Part shown: one piece after another, positions 42,679 through 52,800 of the stretch
Layout: every line of letters begins with the position of its first letter
How positions within the stretch are numbered: the first letter of the stretch is position 1
Assembly (NCBI GenBank): GCA_036397035.1
Contig: DASWJS010000023.1
Coordinates: 36,557-100,556, forward strand
Direction: 5' to 3'
DNA from: DASWJS01 sp036397035
GTDB taxonomy: Bacteria; Actinomycetota; AC-67
DNA length: 64,000 nt
Notes under the pieces: generated by a model
Seen by the model: only the letters and a program-made list of their open reading frames with translations
Told to the model about the DNA's origin: nothing
Databases searched by the model: none
Program-made: the position numbers and the translations under genes

Positions 42679-44073
42679 ATGTACGAGGGACTCAAGAATC
42701 TCGAGGTTCCATCCCCGCGGCGACCGAAGGTCCGACGTGTCGCGCGGGTGCTTCTCTACGGGCTGGTCGTCGTGGTCGTGCTGGCCGTGGGCGTCTACGG
42801 CACGACCTTCTATCTGGCGAACCGGAACATCAACAAAGCCAGGGAGAAGATCGAGCAGTTGACCGAGCTTGCCTCCGGCGCGCCGGACCAGCCGCGCAAC
42901 GTCTTGATCGTCGGGAGCGATTCGCGGGCCGGCATCACCAAGAAGGACCGGCGGAAGGGGCTCGGCGGTCCGACGGGACAGCGTGCCGACGTGATCATCC
43001 TGCTGCACCTGGAAGGCGGCGGGAAGGGCGCCTCGATGCTGAGCCTGCCGCGCGACCTCCGCGTCCCGATCCCCGGGCACGGCTTGGACAAGATCAACGC
43101 GGCGTTCGCCTACGGCGACTCGGACAAGGAGCGTGTGAACCTCCTGGTCGAGACGGTGCAGGACTTCACCGGCGTGCCGATCCATCACTTCGTCGGGATC
43201 AACTTCTTCAGCTTCCGCGGGATCGTGGACGCCGTGGACGGCGTCAACATCGTCGTCGACGGGCCGATCCACGACGACAAGGCGAAGCTCGACGTGCCCT
43301 CCGCCGGCTGCTGGCACATGAACGGGGACCAGGCCCTGGCCTACGTCCGCGCGCGCTCCTTCGACCCGACCGCCGACATCGGCAGGATCGCGCGTCAGCA
43401 GCGATTCATGCGCGCGGTCATCGACCGGCTCAAGAGCGTGTCGCTGCTGCTGCGCCCCGACCGCGTGCTCCGGGTGTCCGAGCGCATCGGCGAGTCGATG
43501 ATCATCGACCAGAAGGTCGACCTGGGGCTCGCGCAGGCCATCGCGGCGCGGCTCGCGACCGTCGGCCAGAGCAACGTCGACTTCCGGATCACGCCCTACT
43601 CGTCGGCGTACATCGACGGGATTTCCTACCTGATCCCGGACCAGCCGGAGGCCCGGCGACTCTTCGACGCGATCCGCGACGATCGCCCGTTGCCGCGCGT
43701 CGGCACGACGAGCGAATCGGTACCGACGAGGTCGGACGTCTCCGTCCTGGTGCGCAACGGAACGAACAAGGCCGGGCTCGCGGGCAAGCACGCCCGCAAG
43801 CTCGGCGGCAAGCGCTTCGACGTCGTCGGCGCCGAGAACAACCCGGGCTCGGCCAAGCGCACGAGGATCGTCTACGCCGCCGGCCAGCGCCTGGCGGCCG
43901 AGCTGCTCGAGAAGCTCTACCCGACGGCGCAGGTGCGCGCCGCGCACGGGACGCAGCCGGCGGACGTCGTGCTCGTGCTCGGACGCGACCTGCTACGCGG
44001 GGAGTCCGACCCGGCCGGGACGCCCACGGCCCGAACCCCACCGCACGAGGGCTGCAAGGCCCTCCCGGCCTAG
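42679..44073 (+). CDS. LytR-CpsA-Psr (LCP) family glycopolymer transferase
   Basis: 464 residues: short cytoplasmic N-terminus, one membrane anchor (about residues 24-45), the LCP catalytic domain and a C-terminal LytR_C domain (about 355-440). LCP residues are visible in NVLIVGSDSRAG, SMLSLPRDLRVPIPG, KINAAFAYG and the arginine pair near GRIARQQRFM. LCP enzymes attach polyprenyl-linked glycopolymers to peptidoglycan outside the membrane. It opens the surface polysaccharide region. Its TAG shares a CTAG with the convergent rmlB stop. Confidence 0.9.
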   Translation: MYEGLKNLEVPSPRRPKVRRVARVLLYGLVVVVVLAVGVYGTTFYLANRNINKAREKIEQLTELASGAPDQPRNVLIVGSDSRAGITKKDRRKGLGGPTGQRADVIILLHLEGGGKGASMLSLPRDLRVPIPGHGLDKINAAFAYGDSDKERVNLLVETVQDFTGVPIHHFVGINFFSFRGIVDAVDGVNIVVDGPIHDDKAKLDVPSAGCWHMNGDQALAYVRARSFDPTADIGRIARQQRFMRAVIDRLKSVSLLLRPDRVLRVSERIGESMIIDQKVDLGLAQAIAARLATVGQSNVDFRITPYSSAYIDGISYLIPDQPEARRLFDAIRDDRPLPRVGTTSESVPTRSDVSVLVRNGTNKAGLAGKHARKLGGKRFDVVGAENNPGSAKRTRIVYAAGQRLAAELLEKLYPTAQVRAAHGTQPADVVLVLGRDLLRGESDPAGTPTARTPPHEGCKALPA

Positions 44074-45068
44074 GTCCAGGCGCGCTCGTCGACGGGGGCG
44101 CGGTGCTTGAGGGGCTCCCACCAGTCGCGGTGCTCGGCGTACCAGGCGACGGTCTCGTCCAAGCCCTCCTCGAAGGGCACCGAGGGCGTCCAGCCCAGCT
44201 CGCGGGTGATCTTCGTGGCGTCGAGCAAGTACCGGCGGTCGTGGCCCGGACGGTCCGGGACGATGTGCTTGAGCGTCGCGGGCTTGCCGGTGCGCGCCAA
44301 GACGGCGTCGGCGACCTGCTCGATCGAAGCCTCGAAGCCCGAGCCGACGTTGTAGGTCTCGCCCGGCGTCCCGCGCTCCAGGATCGTGTCGATCCCCGAG
44401 CAGTGGTCGCGCACGTGCAGCCACTCGCGACGGTTCGCGGTCGAGGCGTACATCGGCAGCGGCTCGTCGTCGAGCGCGCATGTGACGAAGAGCGGGATCA
44501 CCTTCTCGGGGAACTGGCGCGGGCCGTAGTTGTTGGAGCAGTTCGAGATGGTGACCGGCAGCCCGAAGGTCTCTTGGTAGGCGCGCACGGCGTGGTCGGC
44601 GGCCGCCTTCGACGCGTTGTACGGCGTGCGCGGCCGGTAGGGAGACTCCTCGGTGAACGCGCCGGGGTCGTCCAGGGCCATGTCGCCGTAGACCTCGCAG
44701 GTCGAGACGTGGTGGAAGCGCGCGACGCCGACGGTGCGGGCGGCTTCCAGCAGCGCGAGCGTCCCCATGGTGTTGGTCTGGAAGAAGCGGGCGGGGTCCT
44801 TCACGGCGAGCGAGTTGTGCGACTCGGCCGCGAAGTTCACCACGACGTCGATCGCGTGGTGCCGCAAGAGGCTCGTGGCGAGCCCGACGTCGCCGATGTC
44901 GCCGCGCTGGAACGTGATCCGGTCGCGGACCTCGTCGAGGTTGGCCTCGACGCCGGCGTAGGTCAGCAGGTCGAGCACGACGATCGCGTCCCCGGGGGCG
45001 CGCGCGAGGTGCTCGATGACGTAGTTGGAGCCGATGAAGCCCGCCCCGCCGGTCACCAGGATGTTCAC
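44070..45068 (-). CDS. rmlB: dTDP-glucose 4,6-dehydratase
   Basis: 332 residues from GTG 45068. The NAD-binding motif is ILVTGGAGFIGSNYV, the active-site region HHVSTCEVYGDM and PYNASKAAADHAV supplies Tyr-x3-Lys, and NNYGPRQFPEKVIPLF and GHDRRYLLD are characteristic of RmlB. It converts dTDP-glucose to dTDP-4-keto-6-deoxyglucose in dTDP-rhamnose synthesis. TACTAT (45080-45075) lies 6 bases before the start codon. Divergent from rmlD. Confidence 0.93.
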   Translation of the reverse strand: MNILVTGGAGFIGSNYVIEHLARAPGDAIVVLDLLTYAGVEANLDEVRDRITFQRGDIGDVGLATSLLRHHAIDVVVNFAAESHNSLAVKDPARFFQTNTMGTLALLEAARTVGVARFHHVSTCEVYGDMALDDPGAFTEESPYRPRTPYNASKAAADHAVRAYQETFGLPVTISNCSNNYGPRQFPEKVIPLFVTCALDDEPLPMYASTANRREWLHVRDHCSGIDTILERGTPGETYNVGSGFEASIEQVADAVLARTGKPATLKHIVPDRPGHDRRYLLDATKITRELGWTPSVPFEEGLDETVAWYAEHRDWWEPLKHRAPVDERAWT

Positions 45069-45121
45069 GGGCTCATAGTAGAGTCCAACGCGCCGCGCGT
45101 CCTCGCGCCGCGCGGCTCGAC

Positions 45122-45985
45122 ATGCGGATCCTCGTCACAGGCGCCGGCGGCCAGCTCGGGTACGAGCTTGGCCGCGCGCTCGCCGCCCACGACGTGCTGG
45201 CGCCCTCGCGCGCGGACCTCGACGTCGCCGACGCCGGCTCGGTCGCGCGCGCGCTCGCCGATGCCGGGCCCGACGTCGTTATCCACGCGGCGGCGTGGAC
45301 CGACGTCGACGGGTGCGAGCGCGACCCGGGGCGGGCGCGCGCGGTGAATACGTACGGGACGCGGAACGTGGCGCGCGCCCGCGGCAGCGCGTTCCTGGTC
45401 GCGATCTCGACCGACTACGTCTTCGACGGCCGCGCCGGCCGCCCGTACGTGGAGACCGACGAGCCCAACCCGATCCAGGTCTACGGCGCCACGAAGCTCG
45501 ACGCCGAGCGCGAGATCACCGCGGCCGCCGGCTCGTTCGCGATCCTTCGCACCGCGTGGCTCTACGGCGCGCGGCGGGGGGACGGGACGCTCGCCCGCAA
45601 CTTCGTGACCTCGATCCTGAGCGCCGCGCGAACGGGCCCGCTGGACGTGGTCCGGGACCAGATCGGCTCGCCGACGTCGTGCGCGGCCATGGCGTCCGCG
45701 GTCGCTGCCGTCATCGAGCGGCGAGCCGAGGGCGTCCTGCACGCGGTCGATCCCGGGATCGTGTCGCGGTTCGAGCTGGCGCGCGCCGCGGTCGGGCTGG
45801 CGGGGCTCGACCCGGCGCTGGTGCGTCCGGTCGAGACCGAGGGCGCTCCCGCCCTGCCGGCGGCGCGCCCGACGTACGCCCCGCTCGACGGACACGCCTG
45901 GCGCGCCGCCGCCCTGCCGGAGCTGCCGCCCTTCCGGGAAGCGCTGGAAGCTGCGATGCCCGCGATCCTGGAGACGATGGCGTGA
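45122..45985 (+). CDS. rmlD: dTDP-4-dehydrorhamnose reductase
   Basis: 287 residues. RILVTGAGGQLGYELGRAL binds NADPH, VIHAAAWTDVDGCERDP and FLVAISTDYVFDG lead to the catalytic YGATKLDAE, and VVRDQIGSPTSCAAMA is the conserved substrate-binding stretch. It makes dTDP-L-rhamnose from the 4-keto intermediate. The epimerase RmlC is not in the window. Overlaps the following nucleotidyltransferase by GTGA. Confidence 0.92.
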   Translation: MRILVTGAGGQLGYELGRALAAHDVLAPSRADLDVADAGSVARALADAGPDVVIHAAAWTDVDGCERDPGRARAVNTYGTRNVARARGSAFLVAISTDYVFDGRAGRPYVETDEPNPIQVYGATKLDAEREITAAAGSFAILRTAWLYGARRGDGTLARNFVTSILSAARTGPLDVVRDQIGSPTSCAAMASAVAAVIERRAEGVLHAVDPGIVSRFELARAAVGLAGLDPALVRPVETEGAPALPAARPTYAPLDGHAWRAAALPELPPFREALEAAMPAILETMA

Positions 45986-46992
45986 AGGCGCTCATCCTCG
46001 CCGGCGGGCTCGGCACGCGATTGCTCCCGGTCACCGAGCACGTGCCGAAGTCGCTGCTCCCGATCTGCAACGTGCCGTTCCTGGAGCACCAGGTGCGGCT
46101 GCTCGCTCGCCACGGCGTCGACGAGGCGGTGCTCCTGACCGGCTATCGCGCGCGAGACTTCGAATCCTTCGCCACCTCCGCCGCGCGGCACGGCGTGCGG
46201 CTCGTCGTCTCGACCGAGGACGAGCCGCTCGGCACGGCCGGCGCGGTCCGCCTCGCGCTCGACCCCGGCGAGGACACCGCGCTGGTGTTCAACGGCGACG
46301 TGCTCACCGACATCGACGTCTCCGCGCTCCTCGCGCTCCACCGCGCCAGGAATGCCGCCGTCACGATCGCGCTGTCCTGGGTGCAGGACGCCGACGGGCT
46401 GGGCGTCGTGCCCATGGACGACGACGGCCGCGTGACCGCGTTCATCCAGAACGTGAAGGGAACACCGATGCCGGGCGACTGGATCAACGCCGGGATCTAT
46501 GCGCTGGAGCCGCGCGTGCTCGCCGGCGTGTCGCCGGGCGAGCGTCGCGATTTCGAGCACCCGCCCGATCCGCTCTTTCCCGCGCTGCTCGCGGCCGGCG
46601 AGCGCTTTGCGGGCTACCGGTCCGAGGCCTACTGGCTGGACATCGGGACGCGCGAGCGGTACCTGCGCGCGCACCGTGACGTGCTCGACGGCGTCGCCGG
46701 CGCCGCGGCCGTGAACGGCACGGTCGTGCGAGAGGATCGAACGCTCGACGACGGCACGCGGATCGCCGGCCCGGTGCTGCTGTCGCACGCGGCGGTCGGG
46801 CCGGGCGCGACGCTCGGGCCGCACACCTCGCTGGGGCAGGGATGCTCGATCGGGGCCGGCGCCGTCGTCGAGCGCTCGGTCGTGCTCGCCGGCGCGCACG
46901 TCGGCGAACGCGCGGTGGTGCGCGACTCGATCGTCGGGGGGACGGCGACGGTCGAGGACGGCGCGACCCTCGACGCCGCGATCGTGGCGTGA
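45982..46992 (+). CDS. Nucleotidyltransferase (sugar-1-phosphate type) with hexapeptide repeats
   Basis: 336 residues from GTG 45982. N-terminal transferase domain with ALILAGGLGTRLLPVTEHVP and KSLLPICNVP, DEPLGTAGAVRLAL and FNGDVLTDID; C-terminal left-handed beta helix (VNGTVVREDRTLDDGTRIAG and six or so hexapeptide turns). This architecture is typical of mannose-1-phosphate guanylyltransferases and some glucose-1-phosphate thymidylyltransferases. Next to rmlBD it may supply dTDP-glucose; with gmd nearby it may supply GDP-mannose. Sequence alone does not decide. Confidence 0.85.
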   Translation: MKALILAGGLGTRLLPVTEHVPKSLLPICNVPFLEHQVRLLARHGVDEAVLLTGYRARDFESFATSAARHGVRLVVSTEDEPLGTAGAVRLALDPGEDTALVFNGDVLTDIDVSALLALHRARNAAVTIALSWVQDADGLGVVPMDDDGRVTAFIQNVKGTPMPGDWINAGIYALEPRVLAGVSPGERRDFEHPPDPLFPALLAAGERFAGYRSEAYWLDIGTRERYLRAHRDVLDGVAGAAAVNGTVVREDRTLDDGTRIAGPVLLSHAAVGPGATLGPHTSLGQGCSIGAGAVVERSVVLAGAHVGERAVVRDSIVGGTATVEDGATLDAAIVA

Positions 46993-47076
46993 TGCCGTTG
47001 CGCGTTCGAGCCTCGATGCGCTAGGGATAGCGGTCCGACCGCGGATCGGCCGCGGTCCGCGCAGGAAGGGGAACTG

Positions 47077-47358
47077 ATGGCGACGTACATCAGCCTCATC
47101 AAGTGGACCGATCAAGGTCGCAAGGAGGTGGCCTCGCTCCCCGACAGGGTCGAGCAGGTCGCCAAGCGGGTCGAGCAGGCGGGCGGCAAGCTCGTCGGGA
47201 ACTGGGTGACGATGGGCCGTTTCGATCAGGTCGCGGTGACGGAAGCCCCCGACGACGAGACCGCGGCGCGGCTCGCGCTCGTCGTCGCCGGACGCGGGAA
47301 CGCGATCACCGAGACGCTGCGCGGCTTCTCGATGGACGAGATGCGATCGCTGCTGTAG
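47077..47358 (+). CDS. GYD domain protein
   Basis: 93 residues: MATYISLIKWTDQGRKEV, GNWVTMGRFDQVAVTEAPDD and ITETLRGFSMDEMRSLL fit the GYD family of small dimeric alpha-beta proteins, although the eponymous Gly-Tyr-Asp reads Gly-Arg-Phe-Asp here. Function of the family is unknown. AGGAAGGGG lies 6 bases before the ATG. It sits between sugar nucleotide genes and has no obvious link to them. Confidence 0.8.
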   Translation: MATYISLIKWTDQGRKEVASLPDRVEQVAKRVEQAGGKLVGNWVTMGRFDQVAVTEAPDDETAARLALVVAGRGNAITETLRGFSMDEMRSLL

Positions 47359-47467
47359 ATCGGACGCGAACGATGCCGGGGGCGCGGGCGACCGCGCCCT
47401 CGGACGTTCCGGGGCGAAGCGGCCGGACGGCCGAGCGCCCGGAAATCACCGTGTTACGCTGCTCGCC

Positions 47468-48456
<989 letters not shown>

Positions 48457-48457
<1 letters not shown>

Positions 48458-49743
48458 TGCGGATCGCGGTGGTGGGGACCGGCTACGTCGGGCTCGTGAC
48501 CGGCGCGTGCTTCGCCGACCTCGGCCACGACGTGGCGTGCGTCGACATCTCTGCCGAGCGCGTGGAGAAGCTGCGCTCGGGCCACATCCCGATCTACGAG
48601 CCGGGGCTGGAGGAGGTCGTGGCGAGGGGCCTGGCGAACAAGCGGCTCGGCTTCACGACGAGCCACGCGGAGGCCATGCGCGGCGCCGAGGTCGCGTTCA
48701 TCTGCGTGCAGACCCCGCCGCGCGAGGACGGCAGCGCGGACCTGTCCTACGTGGAGCGCGCCGCGGAGGACCTGGCGGCCAACATCGACCGGTACGTCGT
48801 CGTGGTCAACAAGAGCACGGTGCCGGTCGGCGCGCGCGACTTGGTCGAGCGCATCGCGCGCCGGCGTTTGCCCGAGAACCTCGAATTTGACGTCGCCTCG
48901 AACCCCGAGTTCCTGCGCGAGGGCACGGCCGTGTTCGACTTCATGCACCCGGATCGCGTGGTCATCGGCACGGCCAGCGAACGAGCGGCGGGCGTCCTGA
49001 CCGCGCTCTACCGCCCGCTCGGCGCGCCGCTGATCGTCACCGACGCCGCGAGCGCCGAGATGATCAAGTACGCATCCAACACCTTCCTCGCGACGAAGAT
49101 CTCCTTCATCAACGCGATCGCGAACCTGTGCGACGCGGTGGGCGCCGACATCAAGGACGTGGCGCTCGGCATGGGCTACGACGCGCGCATCGGCTTTGAG
49201 TTCCTGAAGCCCGGTCCGGGCTTCGGCGGCTCCTGCCTGCCCAAGGACGCGCGCGCGCTCGTGCGGCTCGCCGACGAGAACGACTACGACTTCCACCTCC
49301 TGCGCGGGGTGATCCGCGTCAACGAAGACCAGCACGGCGTCGTCGTGCGCAAGGTGCGCAAGCTGGCCGGCGACCTCGAAGGGGCGCCGGTCGCCGTCTG
49401 GGGGATCGCGTTCAAGCCCAACACCGACGACACGCGGGACTCGCCCGCGATCGCGGTCGTGCGGCGGCTCATCGACGCCGGCGCGATCGTGCGCGCCTAC
49501 GACCCCGTGGTTTCCGAGGAGGTATTCGAGCAGCTCGGGATCGAGCGGGCGGCCGGCCCCATCGAGGCGGCCGAGGGAGCGCGCGCCGTGGTCGTCCTGA
49601 CCGAGTGGAACGAGTTCCGCTGGCTCGACTTCGAGCGGCTGAAGGGCGTGATGCAGTCGCCGGCGATCATCGACGCCCGGAACCTGCTGGACCCGCACTC
49701 GCTCCGCCAGCACGGCTTCGCCTACGAGGGAATCGGACGCTGA
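48457..49743 (+). CDS. ugd: UDP-glucose 6-dehydrogenase
   Basis: 428 residues with MRIAVVGTGYVGLVTGACFA for NAD binding, FICVQTPPREDGSADLSYVE, the FLREGTAVFDFMHPDRVVIG stretch, KYASNTFLATKISFINAIAN, and the catalytic cysteine in GPGFGGSCLPKDARALV. It oxidises UDP-glucose to UDP-glucuronate. The UDP-xylose synthase at 53972 uses this product. Translationally coupled to gmd. Confidence 0.94.
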
Positions 49744-49838
49744 CCGGTTCGTCTCGGGGTGACTTTCCCCGCAAGGGTTGACACAAAGGGCAGAACGGGC
49801 GCCGCGGCAAGGTCGGGCGTGAAACCACGACGGATGCG

Positions 49839-49876
49839 CCTCGTTGGACCCTGAGAAGAAACACGATCCAACGAGG
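49839..49876 (+). promoter_or_regulatory. Hairpin over the ribosome-binding site of the surface protein gene
   Basis: CCTCGTTGGA (49839-49848) and TCCAACGAGG (49867-49876) form a perfect 10-base stem with an 18-base loop in the 5' leader. The right arm covers the first part of the GAGGAG ribosome-binding site (49873-49878) of the gene starting at 49887. A TTGACA at 49778-49783 is a -35 candidate without a clear -10. This could gate translation by temperature, a ligand or a protein; no known riboswitch class was recognised. Confidence 0.5.
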
Positions 49877-49886
49877 AGATTCGATC

Positions 49887-52800
49887 ATGGCCGTTCGCAC
49901 TTTCCGTTCGACGCGCTTCCGAGCCGCGACGCTCGCGGCGCTGGCATCGGCGGCGGTCGTCGCGTTGCTCGCCTTCGGAGCGAGCGCGGGCTACTCGAGC
50001 CCGCTGGTGACGGTCCAGTCCGCGGCGACGCTCGACGGCGACCGGGATGGCAAGATCGACGGCATCCGCGTGACCTTCAACGGGCCGATGGACACCACGG
50101 TCACCCCGGAGGAGTCGGACGGCGCCAGCGCGGGCTTCCTCGTCGACGACTACACGATCACGGGCTTCGCGTGGGGAAGCCCCGCGAACACGCTCACGAT
50201 CTCGCTTGCCGAGGGGAACGCTCCCGACACGGCAGCGCAGCCCGAGGTGACGTACGTCGACGGCGACGGCGCGCAGCTGAAGCAGAGCGGCACGGGACTG
50301 ACGCTCGATCCGTACGGCCCGACCCCAGCGACCGACGGCGCCGGACCGGTTCTGCTGTCGCTGCAGGTCAACGACCTTCCCGCCGCGCCAAATGTGTTCA
50401 ACCTCGTCGGCGAGTACGTGCTGATCACCTGGTCGGAGCCCGCGACGCTCAGCGGCGCGACCGCCGCCGACAAGTGGAACAACCTCGAGCAAGGGCTCGT
50501 GCTCAACAACGACCCGGCGACGGCGCTCTGCCAGGACGGAGGCGGGCTGCTGTCGAACACCTTCAACTTCCCCCAGCCGCAGGGCACGGCCAACCCCTTC
50601 ATCGAGACCACCGCGACCGCGACGTGGAAGATCCAGTACGTCACGGGCTCGCTCGGCTCGTCCGCGGGACGCGCGATTCCGGGCGTGCCGCTGACGTGCT
50701 GGCTCGGCGTGACGAGCGGGACCAACATCCGCGACCTGGCCTCGCCGAGCCCGAACCCGGCCGCGACGCAGAACGAGGCCGTGATCAAGGCGTATCCGAG
50801 CCCGGTCGACGCGGCGCTCGCGACGGCCGCCACCATCGACGGGCGGACGGGCCCGGCGGACGGCGTGCTCGACGCGATCAAGCTGACCTTCAACCAGAAA
50901 GTCGACGACGCGACCGTGCTCGCCCGGCTGGGCGACTTCACCGTCAGCTCCGGCGCGACGAACGCAGTGATCGACACCTCGAGCGTGGACACGGGATCGA
51001 CCGCGAACGACGACACCATCTACCTCCGCATCAGCGGCGTCTCGTGGGGAACCGGCGTGACCCCGACGGTGGCTTACGCGAAGCCCTCGGACTGCACCTC
51101 CTCGTCGGGGTCCGGCTTGAAGGCGATCGTGCCGACCGGCGACCCCTACCGCGCGTGCGTCGGCTCGTTCGACACGCCGGCGAGCGACGGCGCCGGACCG
51201 CTCCTGGTGAGCGCGATCACCAAGGACGGCGACGGCGACGGCAAGCTCGACACGATCCGCGCGACCTTCGGCGAGGAGATCGGCTCCGCCGCGGAGGACG
51301 GCTGGACGGTCGGCGGCGCCGGCGCGACCTCCGCGACGATCGTGCCCGGCGACGCCACGAAGGTCGACATCGCTTTCCCCGAAGGCGGCTCGGGCGACAC
51401 GGGCACGACGCCGTCGCTCACGTACACGTCGGTCGCGAACGGCAAGACCGCCGACGCGGCGGCCATCGAGGTCGCGCCCGCGAGCGTCACGCCCGCGGAC
51501 AAGGCGGCGCCCCGCATCGTCGCCCCGGTGATCGTCAAAGACACCGACCTTGACGGCTCGATCGATCGCGCCGTCCTGACCTACAGCGAGCCGATCGTCG
51601 ATCCGTCGGCGGGCACCGCCGCCGGGTTCACGGTCGGCGGTGCCGGCGCGACGGGCTTCGCGCCCGGCGCGGGTGACGATCCCGGCGACGAGACCCTGAC
51701 GCTCGCCGTCGACGTCCCCGGCACGGAGCCAAAGGAGATCGCGTTCAACGCAGGGACGCTCGCCGACGCCGCCGGCAACGCCACCGGCACGCAGCTCTAC
51801 GCGGCCCCCGGCGTGACCGACATGGCCGTTCCGCAAGCAGTCATCGGCGCGTCGCCGTCGGCCCCGCTGCCGGCCGGGACCGCGACGATCGCGGTCGACT
51901 ACAGCGAGCCGATGGACGCATCCGTGCAGCCCACGGTCACCGTGGACGGTAACGCCGTGAGCCCGATCGACGACGGCGACCACACGTCGGGATGGCTGAA
52001 CATCGACGACTCCGTGTGGGAGGGCGAAATCGAAGTCGGCGTGGAGCCGCTGGTCTGCGCGGTGGCTACCGGGTGCGCCGTGCAGATCATGGCCGTCGAC
52101 GGGCAAGACCCCGCCGGGCTCGCTCAGGACGCCGAGACGCTCGACACGGAGGTCGACACGATCGCGCCGGCCGCGCCCGCGCTCGGAACCTTCTCGCAGA
52201 CGGTGACCGACGGGGAGAGCGCCCCGGCGACGACACTCAACATGTTCACGCAGTCGATCTCGCTCGCCGCGAACTTCGCCGCCGCCGACGCCGAAGGCGG
52301 CTACGCCGAGATCCTGGTCGACGGCGCGGCCCTCGACCCGCGGGCGATCAGCCCCCTGATCGGGCCGAGCGACACTTCGGCCGTCGCGCTCTCCGGCTTC
52401 GGCGACGACGCCGAGCTCCAGGCTGCGATCGACGACGCCGGTTCGCACACGCTGACGATCGTGCTCTACGACGACGCCGGGAACCAGAGCGATCCGAGCG
52501 CGTCCTCGGTCTCGTTGGATGCCGACTACACGCCGATCGATGTCTCCCTCACGATCACCGATCCCGACCCGCTCACGCTGATCGCCGGCGGCGATCCCGT
52601 GTCGCTCGCGTGGGACGGGGACGATGTGCCGGCCGACTTCGACCAGGTCCTCCTGGAGTACTCGAACGACGGCGGCACGACCTGGATGACGACCGATCTC
52701 GCCGGCGCGGCGCCGGCGGAGGGAATGGCGATCGACGGCAGCGACACCTGGTCCGCCCCGAGCGACGACACCTCGGGCGCGCGCCTGCGCGCGACCACGG

